Below are positions 56,977 to 64,000 of a DNA stretch of 64,000 nt, piece by piece (the stretch's first letter is position 1; the number at the start of each line of letters is the position of its first letter). This DNA comes from Dendrosporobacter quercicolus (GTDB lineage: Bacteria; Bacillota; Negativicutes; DSM-1736; Dendrosporobacteraceae). The translations under genes were made by a program, and so were the position numbers. The stretch is from contig NZ_FNHB01000006.1 of NCBI RefSeq assembly GCF_900104455.1, positions 94,204 to 158,203 of the forward strand, read 5' to 3'. The notes under the pieces are model-generated. The model searched no databases. It saw only the letters and a program-made list of their open reading frames with translations, and was not told the DNA's origin.

Positions 56977-58137
56977 GTGGTTTCGGTAATTATTGCGGCA
57001 GCAGGGCAGGGCAAGCGGATGGGCGCGGGGGTAAACAAAGTGCTTTTACCGCTGGCGGGCAAACCGGTTTTGCTGCATTGTATAGAAACTTTTTCCCGGT
57101 GTCCCCAGATAGACGAACTGATCATTGTGGCGGCGCCTGAAGAACTGGCGGCTGTCGAGCGGCTGCTAGGCGGTTGTCAGGGGCTCAAGCCGTATAAGCT
57201 GGTGAGCGGGGGCAGTGAAAGACAGTATTCAGTTGCCAATGCGTTGCAGGCGGTTGCGGCCGGCACACAGGTTGTACTGGTGCATGACGGAGCCCGGCCT
57301 TTGGTTGAGGCTGGGCTGATTGCCGCCGTCATTCAGGCCGCCGGACGCCATGGGGCGGCAATTGCCGCTGTGCCAGTCAAAAATACCATTAAAGCAGTGG
57401 ATAAAGACGGCTTTGTGTCCGCCACCTTGCCGCGGCATTCGTTGTGGGCTGTTCAGACGCCGCAGGCTTTTCGCTGTGCAGTATTGCGGCAGGCCTATGA
57501 GTACGCTGCGAAAGCCGGGTTGCTGGCGACCGATGATGCGGCGCTGGTAGAGCAGCTTGGCGTTAGGGTTAAAGTCGTTGACGGCGCTTACGATAATGTA
57601 AAGATAACCACGCCGGAAGATTTGCGTTTGGCAACAGCAGTTTTAAAACAGGGGTGTGATGAAATGGTTCGGTTTGGCATGGGATATGATGTCCACCGGT
57701 TAGTGGAAGGCCGTAAATTGATTTTAGGCGGGGTAGACATCCCTCACAGTCATGGTTTGCTGGGACACTCCGACGCTGATGTTCTGTTGCATGCGGTTAA
57801 GGACGCACTGCTGGGAGCGGCGGCCCTGGGGGATATCGGCCGTCATTTTCCGGATAGCGACGACCGGTATAAAGGGGCGTCAAGCCTGCTGCTCTTGGCC
57901 AGGATCGGCGAAATTTTACGGGAGCATGGCTACAAGATAAATAATATTGACGCCACCATTGTGGCTGAAGAACCCAGGCTGGCGCCTTTTATTCCGGCAA
58001 TGAACGGGAATATTGCAGCAGTTCTGGAGCTTGACTGCCGGCAGGTGAATGTAAAAGCAACTACGACCGAAGGTTTGGGGTTTGCCGGGCAAAAGGAAGG
58101 GATTGCAGCTTATGCTGTGGCCGCGGTTGAAGGTTGA
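56977..58137 (+). CDS. ispDF: Bifunctional IspD-IspF (isoprenoid MEP pathway)
   Basis: Steps 3 and 5 of the MEP pathway in one chain of about 387 residues. The IspD half (about 1-228) has [10 protein letters not shown] near residue 7 and [11 protein letters not shown]. The IspF half (about 230-387) has [22 protein letters not shown] and [11 protein letters not shown]. The halves are fused without a stop; an internal ATG at 57664 could also start a separate IspF. A GTG at 56977 with GTGGG upstream is the likeliest start. Confidence 0.92.
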   Translation: MVSVIIAAAGQGKRMGAGVNKVLLPLAGKPVLLHCIETFSRCPQIDELIIVAAPEELAAVERLLGGCQGLKPYKLVSGGSERQYSVANALQAVAAGTQVVLVHDGARPLVEAGLIAAVIQAAGRHGAAIAAVPVKNTIKAVDKDGFVSATLPRHSLWAVQTPQAFRCAVLRQAYEYAAKAGLLATDDAALVEQLGVRVKVVDGAYDNVKITTPEDLRLATAVLKQGCDEMVRFGMGYDVHRLVEGRKLILGGVDIPHSHGLLGHSDADVLLHAVKDALLGAAALGDIGRHFPDSDDRYKGASSLLLLARIGEILREHGYKINNIDATIVAEEPRLAPFIPAMNGNIAAVLELDCRQVNVKATTTEGLGFAGQKEGIAAYAVAAVEG

Positions 58138-58243
58138 AAAATTTTTGTATAAAACTAATTTTTGGGCATATATTATAGATAATGCCAAGCTGGCTCGTCG
58201 TTTCTGCGAGATGGCGGCAATCTATAGTCCGGAGGTGTTCTAT

Positions 58244-58510
58244 ATGAAAAAGCTTCTGTGGATATTGGCTCTTTCCCTGATCTTAATCTGGCCGGCCAGT
58301 GCTTCCGCCGCCGGTTTCAGAGTAAATATAAGCATCGCCAGGCAGGCTGACGGCACTGCCCTGGGCGAGTTGCGGTATAACGAACAGGTTGTATGGCGGC
58401 TGGCGTTTTCGCCGGATGGTGCAAAGCCTGCCTCAACCGGCGGCTATGAACCTGCTACAATGGTAACGCCGGATATCGTCGATGGTTTTTTCGTCTTCAA
58501 AATCCGGTAA
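58244..58510 (+). CDS. Small secreted protein of unknown function
   Basis: An 88-residue protein with a clear signal peptide (MKKLLWILALSLILIWPASASA) and a short mature domain lacking known motifs. CGGAGGTG lies 7 nt before this ATG, which selects it over the much longer upstream frame that overlaps ispDF. A terminator follows. Confidence 0.75.
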   Translation: MKKLLWILALSLILIWPASASAAGFRVNISIARQADGTALGELRYNEQVVWRLAFSPDGAKPASTGGYEPATMVTPDIVDGFFVFKIR

Positions 58511-58547
58511 CGGGCATGTAAAAATCAAATCACGGGGTTTAAGCAAC

Positions 58548-58575
58548 AGAAAACTTGGCTATTGCCAAGTTTTCT
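58548..58575 (+). terminator. Terminator before gltX
   Basis: AGAAAACTTGGC, loop TATT, GCCAAGTTTTCT followed by TT. It insulates the small secreted gene from gltX. Confidence 0.85.
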
Positions 58576-58604
58576 TTACATCAATGGGAAAAATCTGCTA
58601 GAAT
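58575..58604 (+). promoter_or_regulatory. Sigma-A promoter for gltX
   Basis: TTTACA (58575-58580), 18-bp spacer, TAGAAT (58599-58604). It excludes the upstream in-frame start at 58608. Confidence 0.7.
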
Positions 58605-58634
58605 AGGATGCAGAAATCTTTTGGAGGGTTGTAC

Positions 58635-60098
58635 ATGTCTGAGCAAGTTAGGGTACGGTTTGCGCCTAGTCCAACCGGTCCGTTTCATATTGGCGGCGCC
58701 CGTTCGGCGCTGTTTAACTGGCTGGTCGCCAGAAAAAATGGCGGTAAATTTGTTTTGCGGATTGAAGATACTGATTTAGACCGGTCAACGAAAGAGTCGG
58801 AGGAAAATATCAAGGAAGCATTGCGCTGGCTGGGGCTGACCTGGGACGAAGGCGCCGATATCGGCGGACCGTATGCGCCGTACCGCCAGACTGAACGCCT
58901 GGATATTTACCGGCAATATACGGACAAATTGCTGGAGAGCGGACAGGTTTATCACTGTTTCTGTACCGAGGAAGAATTAGAAGCAGAACGGCAGTTGTTA
59001 TTGGCTGAAGGGAAGACGCCTTGTTATCAGGGGCGTTGCCGCAGTCTTTCCGAAGCGGATAAGATCCGGCTGGCTGGCGAAGGCCGAAAACCGGCCATTC
59101 GGTTCCGGGTGCCGGAGAACCAGCAAATCGCGTTTAAGGATTTGGTTCGTGATACGGTTAGTTTTGATTCAAACGGAATTGGCGATTTTGTTATCGTAAA
59201 ATCAGATGGCATTCCGGTTTATAACTATGCGGTTGTCATTGACGACGCGGCAATGGAAATTACGCATGTCATCCGGGCGGAGGAACATTTGTCAAATACA
59301 CCGCGTCAGGTATTGCTGTATCAGGCGTTAGGCCTGCCAGTACCGAAATTTGGCCATATTTCGCTCATTTTAGGCCAGGATCGGAGTAAAATGAGCAAGC
59401 GGCATGGCGCTACCTCTGTTGAGCAATATCGCAAACTGGGGTATTTACCGGAAGCGTTGGTTAATTTCCTGGCGCTGCTGGGTTGGGCGCCGGCCGGTGA
59501 GCAGGAGATCTTTACGCTGGAGGAGCTTGTCGAGAATTTTTCTCTGGACCGGGTAGCCAAAAATCCGGCCGTTTTTGATATTGATAAATTAAACTGGATC
59601 AACGCTCATTATCTTAAACAACTGACGCCGCCGCAGCTTGCCGAACTGGTTTTCCCTCATCTTGAAGCGGCCGGTTATATTGACGGCAGTCTGAATGAAA
59701 CGGCCCGGGGCAATTTGATTCAGTTTCTTGAAATCATCCAGGAGCAGCTGAGCTATGCTGCCCAGGCGGTAGAGCATGTCGATGTATATTTTAATGATCA
59801 GGTTGAATTTGAAAGCGAGGAAGCGCGGCAGGTATTGCTGGACGCTGATATTCCTTTGGTAATGCAGAGCTTTAAAGAAAAGCTCGCCGCTTTAGAAGAA
59901 TTAAGCAGCGGCGCTGTTCAGACGGTTTTAAAAAGTATTACTAAGGAGTTAAAGATTGGCGGCAAGAAGGTCTACATGCCGGTGCGGGTGGCAATTACCG
60001 GCAAAATGCACGGTCCTGATTTAGGAAAGCTGATTACGATTATCGGCAAGGAACGAACCCTGCAACGTTTAAACGCCACTTTGGCTAAATTTCATTGA
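58635..60098 (+). CDS. gltX: Glutamyl-tRNA synthetase
   Basis: Class I synthetase with the HIGH-like motif SPTGPFHIGGARSALFN near residue 10 and KMSKRHG near residue 254. Length about 487 residues. GGAGGG 7 nt upstream supports this ATG. If Gln-tRNA is made by transamidation, this enzyme also charges tRNA-Gln (family knowledge). Confidence 0.96.
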   Translation: MSEQVRVRFAPSPTGPFHIGGARSALFNWLVARKNGGKFVLRIEDTDLDRSTKESEENIKEALRWLGLTWDEGADIGGPYAPYRQTERLDIYRQYTDKLLESGQVYHCFCTEEELEAERQLLLAEGKTPCYQGRCRSLSEADKIRLAGEGRKPAIRFRVPENQQIAFKDLVRDTVSFDSNGIGDFVIVKSDGIPVYNYAVVIDDAAMEITHVIRAEEHLSNTPRQVLLYQALGLPVPKFGHISLILGQDRSKMSKRHGATSVEQYRKLGYLPEALVNFLALLGWAPAGEQEIFTLEELVENFSLDRVAKNPAVFDIDKLNWINAHYLKQLTPPQLAELVFPHLEAAGYIDGSLNETARGNLIQFLEIIQEQLSYAAQAVEHVDVYFNDQVEFESEEARQVLLDADIPLVMQSFKEKLAALEELSSGAVQTVLKSITKELKIGGKKVYMPVRVAITGKMHGPDLGKLITIIGKERTLQRLNATLAKFH

Positions 60099-60123
60099 CA
60101 CTGATAGTTACCCCTAGTATAAT
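60095..60123 (+). promoter_or_regulatory. Sigma-A promoter of the cysE T-box operon
   Basis: Perfect TTGACA (60095-60100), overlapping the gltX stop codon, a 17-bp spacer and perfect TATAAT (60118-60123). Confidence 0.92.
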
Positions 60124-60129
60124 CTTGGC

Positions 60130-60372
60130 ATAAGCTATATAACAAAATTGCGCTGATTGGGAGAGTATGTGATCAATTATCCGGCAGAGAGGTACTGTCA
60201 TAGGCTGAGAGCGGTACCGGGTAACGGTTACAGAAATGCACCCAGGAGCAGGTTGGCCGAAAGAAGTAGGCCAGTCCGGTGGCACCCGTTACCTGCATTC
60301 GAGCGGGGTATTATTTACCCAAACAGAGTGGAACCACGGACCACCGTCTCTGTATGAGACGATGGTCTTTTT
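60130..60372 (+). ncRNA. T-box riboswitch, cysteine-specific
   Basis: Leader RNA that senses uncharged tRNA. A TGC (Cys) specifier is at 60237-60239 in the context GAAATGCACC. The T-box consensus AGAGTGGAACCACGG is at 60325-60339. The terminator stem (60339-60350 with 60356-60367) is followed by T5. The bulge TGGA would pair with UCCA, fitting the U73 discriminator usual for tRNA-Cys. Both signals agree on cysteine. It controls cysE-cysS-mrnC. Confidence 0.95.
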
Positions 60373-60410
60373 GTTTGCGCAAAAGTGCTATTTTGTGGGA
60401 GGGGAATATT

Positions 60411-61088
60411 GTGTTGGAGCGTTTGAAGCGGGATATCGAGGTGGTTTTTGACCGTGATCCGGCGGCGCGCAGTTCGCTGGAAGTGCTGCTCTGTTATTCG
60501 GGGCTGCATGCTATTTGGCTGTATCGTATTGCAAATTATTTTTTTAAGCGCGGTTGGGTAATACTACCTAGGATGATCTCTAACTTTGGCCGTTTTCTTA
60601 CTGGCATAGAAATTCACCCCGGCGCCACCATTGGGGAAGGCTTGTTTATTGATCACGGGACCGGTGTGGTCATTGGTGAAACGGCTGAACTTGGTGACAA
60701 TGTAACCCTCTACCAGGGAGTGACGCTGGGGGGGACCGGCAAGGAAAAAGGGAAACGGCACCCCACAATTGGCAATAATGTTGTGGTTGCAAGCGGGGCA
60801 AAGGTTCTGGGATCCTTTACAGTTGGCGATTATGCGAAAATCGGGGCAGGTTCGGTAGTGCTCAGAGAGGTTCCCCCTTATTCGACGGTTGTCGGCATTC
60901 CGGGCAAGGTTGTCTGTATGTATGGCGAAAAGGTTAACCGGCCGGAGGTTGATCTGGAGCATGGCATGCTGCCTGACCCCGAAATGGAAATGATCATGTG
61001 TTTGCAGCAAACTGTCCTGATGCTTGAGGACCGGGTAACCCAGCTAGAAGAGGAGCTGAAGAGGAAATATGACAGTGAGAGTGTATAA
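60411..61088 (+). CDS. cysE: Serine O-acetyltransferase
   Basis: First step of cysteine synthesis from serine. A 225-residue left-handed beta-helix acetyltransferase with hexapeptide repeats; [22 protein letters not shown] and [14 protein letters not shown] carry catalytic His residues. The GTG at 60411 has GGGAGGGG 6 nt upstream; in-frame starts inside the T-box are rejected. It overlaps cysS by 20 bp. Confidence 0.95.
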   Translation: MLERLKRDIEVVFDRDPAARSSLEVLLCYSGLHAIWLYRIANYFFKRGWVILPRMISNFGRFLTGIEIHPGATIGEGLFIDHGTGVVIGETAELGDNVTLYQGVTLGGTGKEKGKRHPTIGNNVVVASGAKVLGSFTVGDYAKIGAGSVVLREVPPYSTVVGIPGKVVCMYGEKVNRPEVDLEHGMLPDPEMEMIMCLQQTVLMLEDRVTQLEEELKRKYDSESV

Positions 61089-62511
61089 TACCTTGACAAG
61101 GCAAAAAGAAGAGTTTGTGCCGAGAGATCCCGGCAAAGTCAGTATGTATGTTTGCGGCGTAACGCCGTATAATCATCCGCATATAGGCAATGCGCGGCCG
61201 TTTGTTACCTGGGATATTATTAAACGTTACCTGGAGCAGTGTGGTTATCAGGTTCACCATGTGCAAAATTTTACCGATATTGATGATAAAATTATCCGGA
61301 CCGCGAAGCAGGAAGGCGTGACCTGGGAGGTCATTGCCAACCGCTATATAGCTTCTTACTTTGCGGTTATGGATAAGCTGAATGTTCGCCGGGCCGACCG
61401 CTACCCACGGGTCTCCGAGCATATCCCCGAAATTATAGCGATGGTTCAGGGGCTGGTGGATAAAGGCTTTGCCTATGCCGTTGACGGCGATGTCTATTAC
61501 AGTGTGGAAAAGTTTCCGGAGTACGGCAAATTGAGCGGGAGAAATCTGGAGGATATGAAAGCCGGCGCGCGGGTAGATATTGATGACCGCAAGCGGCATC
61601 CCATGGACTTTGCGCTCTGGAAAAGCGCCAAGCCCGAAGAACCGTCCTGGGATAGTCCCTGGGGGCCGGGGCGGCCTGGCTGGCATATTGAATGCTCGGC
61701 CATGTCGCTAAAGTACCTTGGGCAGAGTTTCGATTTTCATGGCGGCGGCAGCGATTTGATTTTCCCCCATCATGAAAATGAAATTGCCCAGTCTGAAGCC
61801 TGTATCGGCGGCGAGCCGTTTGTGCGCTATTGGCTGCATAATGGTTTTATTACACTCAACGAAGAAAAAATGAGTAAATCTTTAGGGAATTTTTTCCTGG
61901 TAAAGGATATTCTGGCGCATTATTCGGCGGAAATTCTACGTTTTTTCATTGTTTCAACCCATTACCGCAGTCCGCTGGATTTCAGTGATGAGCGTTTGAC
62001 CGAAGCCGGCCGCAGCCTGGAACGTCTGCGGACAGCGGTGGGCAATTGTCTGGAACTAAACAAAGTCGAACACACCGGTGAAAATGATGCCGCTAAATTG
62101 CTGCATAAGTCGGCTGTTCAGGCGCAGGCTGAATTTTTTGCGGCAATGGATGATGATTTTAACACTGCGCTGGCCATTAGCAGTATGTTTGCCCTGGCCA
62201 AGGAACTGAATATTTATTATAGCGCTGTTTCTTCCGGCAAGTCGGAACATGATGCCGAGGCTTACGCTATCGCCAGAGACATTTATTTTTCCATGGCCGA
62301 GGTATTGGGAATACTGGTGGAAGAACGCGCCGGCAAGCTTGAGGGCGGCGCCGGACTGATCAATCAGCTGATGGATATTATCATTGAGCTGCGCCAGGCG
62401 GCCCGGCAGCAAAAAGACTGGGGTACTGCCGATAAGATCCGTGATAAGCTGAATGCCGCCGGAATTGTGCTGGAGGATTCACCGCAGGGCGTAAGGTGGA
62501 AGCATCGATGA
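61069..62511 (+). CDS. cysS: Cysteinyl-tRNA synthetase
   Basis: Class I synthetase with zinc-binding Cys/His, a HIGH motif ([11 protein letters not shown] near residue 29) and KMSKSLG near residue 268. Length 480 residues. It overlaps cysE at the start and mrnC by 4 bp at the end, so it is translationally coupled and T-box controlled with cysE. Confidence 0.96.
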   Translation: MTVRVYNTLTRQKEEFVPRDPGKVSMYVCGVTPYNHPHIGNARPFVTWDIIKRYLEQCGYQVHHVQNFTDIDDKIIRTAKQEGVTWEVIANRYIASYFAVMDKLNVRRADRYPRVSEHIPEIIAMVQGLVDKGFAYAVDGDVYYSVEKFPEYGKLSGRNLEDMKAGARVDIDDRKRHPMDFALWKSAKPEEPSWDSPWGPGRPGWHIECSAMSLKYLGQSFDFHGGGSDLIFPHHENEIAQSEACIGGEPFVRYWLHNGFITLNEEKMSKSLGNFFLVKDILAHYSAEILRFFIVSTHYRSPLDFSDERLTEAGRSLERLRTAVGNCLELNKVEHTGENDAAKLLHKSAVQAQAEFFAAMDDDFNTALAISSMFALAKELNIYYSAVSSGKSEHDAEAYAIARDIYFSMAEVLGILVEERAGKLEGGAGLINQLMDIIIELRQAARQQKDWGTADKIRDKLNAAGIVLEDSPQGVRWKHR

Positions 62512-62999
62512 ACTTTGAGCATTTTAAATTTCTAATTGCAAATGCATTTAAGCAGGGCGCTGAAGGAGATGGCGCCCTGCCGGCCAAATATGACAGTATT
62601 CCCGTGGAACGGCTGAATCCTTTAGTGCTGGCTTATGTCGGGGATGCTTATTTTGCGTTATATGTCCGCACCAGATTGTTGGCCTATGAGCAAAATAAAG
62701 TCCGGGTGCTGCATAGTTTTGACGCTAAAATGGTATCGGCGGTGATGCAGGCTTATGCCTACCGCAGCATTGAGCCGATATTATCGGACGAGGAATTGTC
62801 TGTCGTTCGCCGGGGCCGTAATGCCAAGGTGAATGTTCCCAAAAGCGCCACCATCGCGGAATACCGCTGCAGCACTGGTTTTGAAGCACTGCTGGGATAT
62901 CTGTATCTTGGCGAAAAGTTTGACCGGCTGTCGGAAATTGCTGAAAATGCATTCGTGGTCATTTCCCGGGAAATGACAAATACAGCGAAAAAAATCTAA
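62508..62999 (+). CDS. mrnC: Mini-ribonuclease III
   Basis: A 163-residue RNase III catalytic domain lacking the double-stranded-RNA-binding domain; it matures 23S rRNA in Bacillus. Motifs are [18 protein letters not shown] and [11 protein letters not shown] with acidic metal ligands. It starts with ATGA overlap on the cysS stop, preceded by GGTGGA. Confidence 0.94.
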   Translation: MNFEHFKFLIANAFKQGAEGDGALPAKYDSIPVERLNPLVLAYVGDAYFALYVRTRLLAYEQNKVRVLHSFDAKMVSAVMQAYAYRSIEPILSDEELSVVRRGRNAKVNVPKSATIAEYRCSTGFEALLGYLYLGEKFDRLSEIAENAFVVISREMTNTAKKI

Positions 63000-63016
63000 A
63001 ACTTGGTGGGAGAGAA

Positions 63017-63700
63017 ATGAAGGTAAATTTAATCTGGCATACGCCGGAACCGCAAAGAGTAGTGGCAATGGCGGCGCGCCTGTGTTATTCGCCGGTTGGG
63101 GCTGAGCAGCTGGCGGAAAGCATGTCGGAAGAGCAGGTCGGCAGGCTTGTCGGAAAAATCGTCGATTTAGGGCATTGGTCGACATTGGAGCATGTTAGTT
63201 TTACATTTGCCATTGAAGGGATATCGAGAGTTTTGACGCATCAACTGGTGCGCCACCGGATTGCTTCTTATTCCCAGCAGTCGCAGCGCTATGTAAGCGA
63301 GCATGATTTTGAATATATTGTACCGCCCTCGGTGGCCGCCAATGCTGAAGCCGAAGCCAGATTCCGCGAGCTGATGGCGCGTATTCGCGATACATATGAT
63401 GAGTTGATTGCTTTAGGCGTTCATAGGGAGGATGCCCGTTATTGCCTGGCGAATGCCACTGAAACCAAAATCGTTGTTACGATGAATGCCAGGGCTTTAT
63501 TGAATTTTTTTACCCTGCGCTGTTGTGAGCGGGCGCAGTGGGAAATCAGGCAAATGGCGGAAGAAATGCTCAAACAGGCCAGGCGGGCTGCACCGCTGTT
63601 GTTTAAAAAAGCCGGGCCAACCTGTGTCGCCGAAGGCTACTGCAGTGAAGGGCCGATGACCTGCGGGCGCCTGGCCAAAATAAAGCGCAATTCCCAATAA
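63017..63700 (+). CDS. thyX: Flavin-dependent thymidylate synthase
   Basis: Makes dTMP using FAD and NADPH. The ThyX motif [14 protein letters not shown] is near residues 75-88, with a conserved HWSTLEH near 54. Length 227 residues. GGGAGAG precedes the ATG. It replaces or supplements ThyA. Confidence 0.96.
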   Translation: MKVNLIWHTPEPQRVVAMAARLCYSPVGAEQLAESMSEEQVGRLVGKIVDLGHWSTLEHVSFTFAIEGISRVLTHQLVRHRIASYSQQSQRYVSEHDFEYIVPPSVAANAEAEARFRELMARIRDTYDELIALGVHREDARYCLANATETKIVVTMNARALLNFFTLRCCERAQWEIRQMAEEMLKQARRAAPLLFKKAGPTCVAEGYCSEGPMTCGRLAKIKRNSQ

Positions 63701-63724
63701 TCAGTCCTGCAAATCCGCAATGTA

Positions 63725-63749
63725 AACCGGGAATATTCCCGGTTTTTGT
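63725..63749 (+). terminator. Terminator after thyX
   Basis: AACCGGGA, loop ATAT, TCCCGGTTTTTG with T run. Confidence 0.88.
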
Positions 63750-63860
63750 TAATCTCAGCTTATCTGCTGTGCGCATACTATGATAAGAGCCGCCTTCCCA
63801 TCCTTTAAACTAAGCCTTGCGACCGGCGGCAGGAAAACCGCCCCCCAATACCCCCGGCCC

Positions 63861-63960
63861 CTCTGAGTCCTCCGTGCCCTCTGTGGTTCATCAAAAAAAT
63901 CCCGTCCCTTCGCGTCCTTCGAGTACTTCGCGGTTAACCGTCGTTCCCCGGCTTATAAAG
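63861..63960. repeat. Dispersed intergenic repeat, copy B
   Basis: Contains TCCTCCGTGCCCTCTGTGG, then TTCGCGTCCTTCGAGTACTT and GCGGTTAACCG, matching copy A (56751) and, in reverse complement, copy C (36462). Just outside it, GCCTTGCGACCGGCGG (about 63814) and GCCTGGAGCCGGCC (about 63964) look like a flanking duplicated motif. The 300 bp after thyX otherwise hold no gene. Confidence 0.7.
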
Positions 63961-64000
63961 TCAGCCTGGAGCCGGCCGCAGGGAAATCCGCCGCTACGGA

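Noticed and set aside
58082..58243. Longer frame for the small secreted protein
   Set aside because: It overlaps ispDF and puts the clear signal peptide in the middle of the protein; the ribosome-binding site supports 58244.
60279..60410. Longer N-terminus for CysE
   Set aside because: It would translate through the T-box terminator and antiterminator.

Overview
The window looks like a chromosome segment from an anaerobic, endospore-forming Firmicute with a diderm-type gene set, most likely a Sporomusaceae-like member of the Negativicutes. This is inferred from gene content and order (spoIIE, yabP/yabQ, gerA-type receptor genes, spoIID, spoIIP, ctsR-mcsA-mcsB-clpC, radA-disA, carD) together with a [NiFe] hydrogenase and moderate GC. 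I see no rRNA, tRNA, CRISPR array, transposase or prophage. Almost all DNA is coding and mostly on the + strand. Region 1 (1-8062) reads as a phosphate-starvation locus. A partial PhoR-type kinase on the - strand diverges from an MGDG-synthase-type glycosyltransferase and a zinc-dependent phospholipase C. These are followed by an EAL-CBS-GGDEF protein and pstS, pstC and pstA, with no pstB. Three promoters (glycosyltransferase, pstS, pstC) carry TTAACA-like direct repeats at about 11-bp period, as expected for Pho boxes. The pair is therefore a candidate phosphate-responsive membrane-lipid remodelling unit: phospholipid breakdown to diacylglycerol, then glycolipid synthesis. Region 2 (8072-18532) has a long palindromic intergenic repeat, a chemoreceptor, a SpoIID-family lipoprotein, a gerA/gerB/gerC-type germinant receptor operon, and yabP, a lytic transglycosylase, yabQ, divIC and a yabR-like S1 gene. 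Region 3 (18554-23549) is an electron-transfer module set between yabR and spoIIE: fixX-fixC (-), [NiFe] hydrogenase small and large subunits (+), and a b-type cytochrome (-) whose 3' end overlaps the large-subunit gene. Region 4 (23842-37586) holds spoIIE, a split threonine/serine exporter, tilS, hpt, ftsH, an asparaginase, panC-panD, birA, coaX and dusB. Region 5 (37704-40346) is a little-understood three-gene cassette behind a perfect palindromic operator: an HTH regulator, a protein usually annotated quinate 5-dehydrogenase, and a protein closely resembling cyanobacterial acyl-ACP reductase, including its catalytic-cysteine region. It is followed by a promoter-to-hairpin stretch that may encode a small RNA. 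Region 6 (40646-56668) contains greA-lysS, a beta-carbonic anhydrase, speD, fabK, the CtsR-controlled ctsR-mcsA-mcsB-clpC operon, radA, disA, a small secreted protein plus spoIIP, a DUF1573-type gene, carD and a PIN/TRAM membrane protein. Region 7 (56751-64000) contains a fused ispDF gene, a small secreted protein, gltX, a cysteine-specific T-box controlling cysE-cysS-mrnC, and thyX. Copies of a dispersed intergenic repeat occur at 36462, 56751 and 63861. The strongest leads are the Pho-box glycosyltransferase/phospholipase pair, the acyl-ACP-reductase-like cassette, and the unusual hydrogenase module whose small subunit lacks one expected proximal-cluster cysteine.
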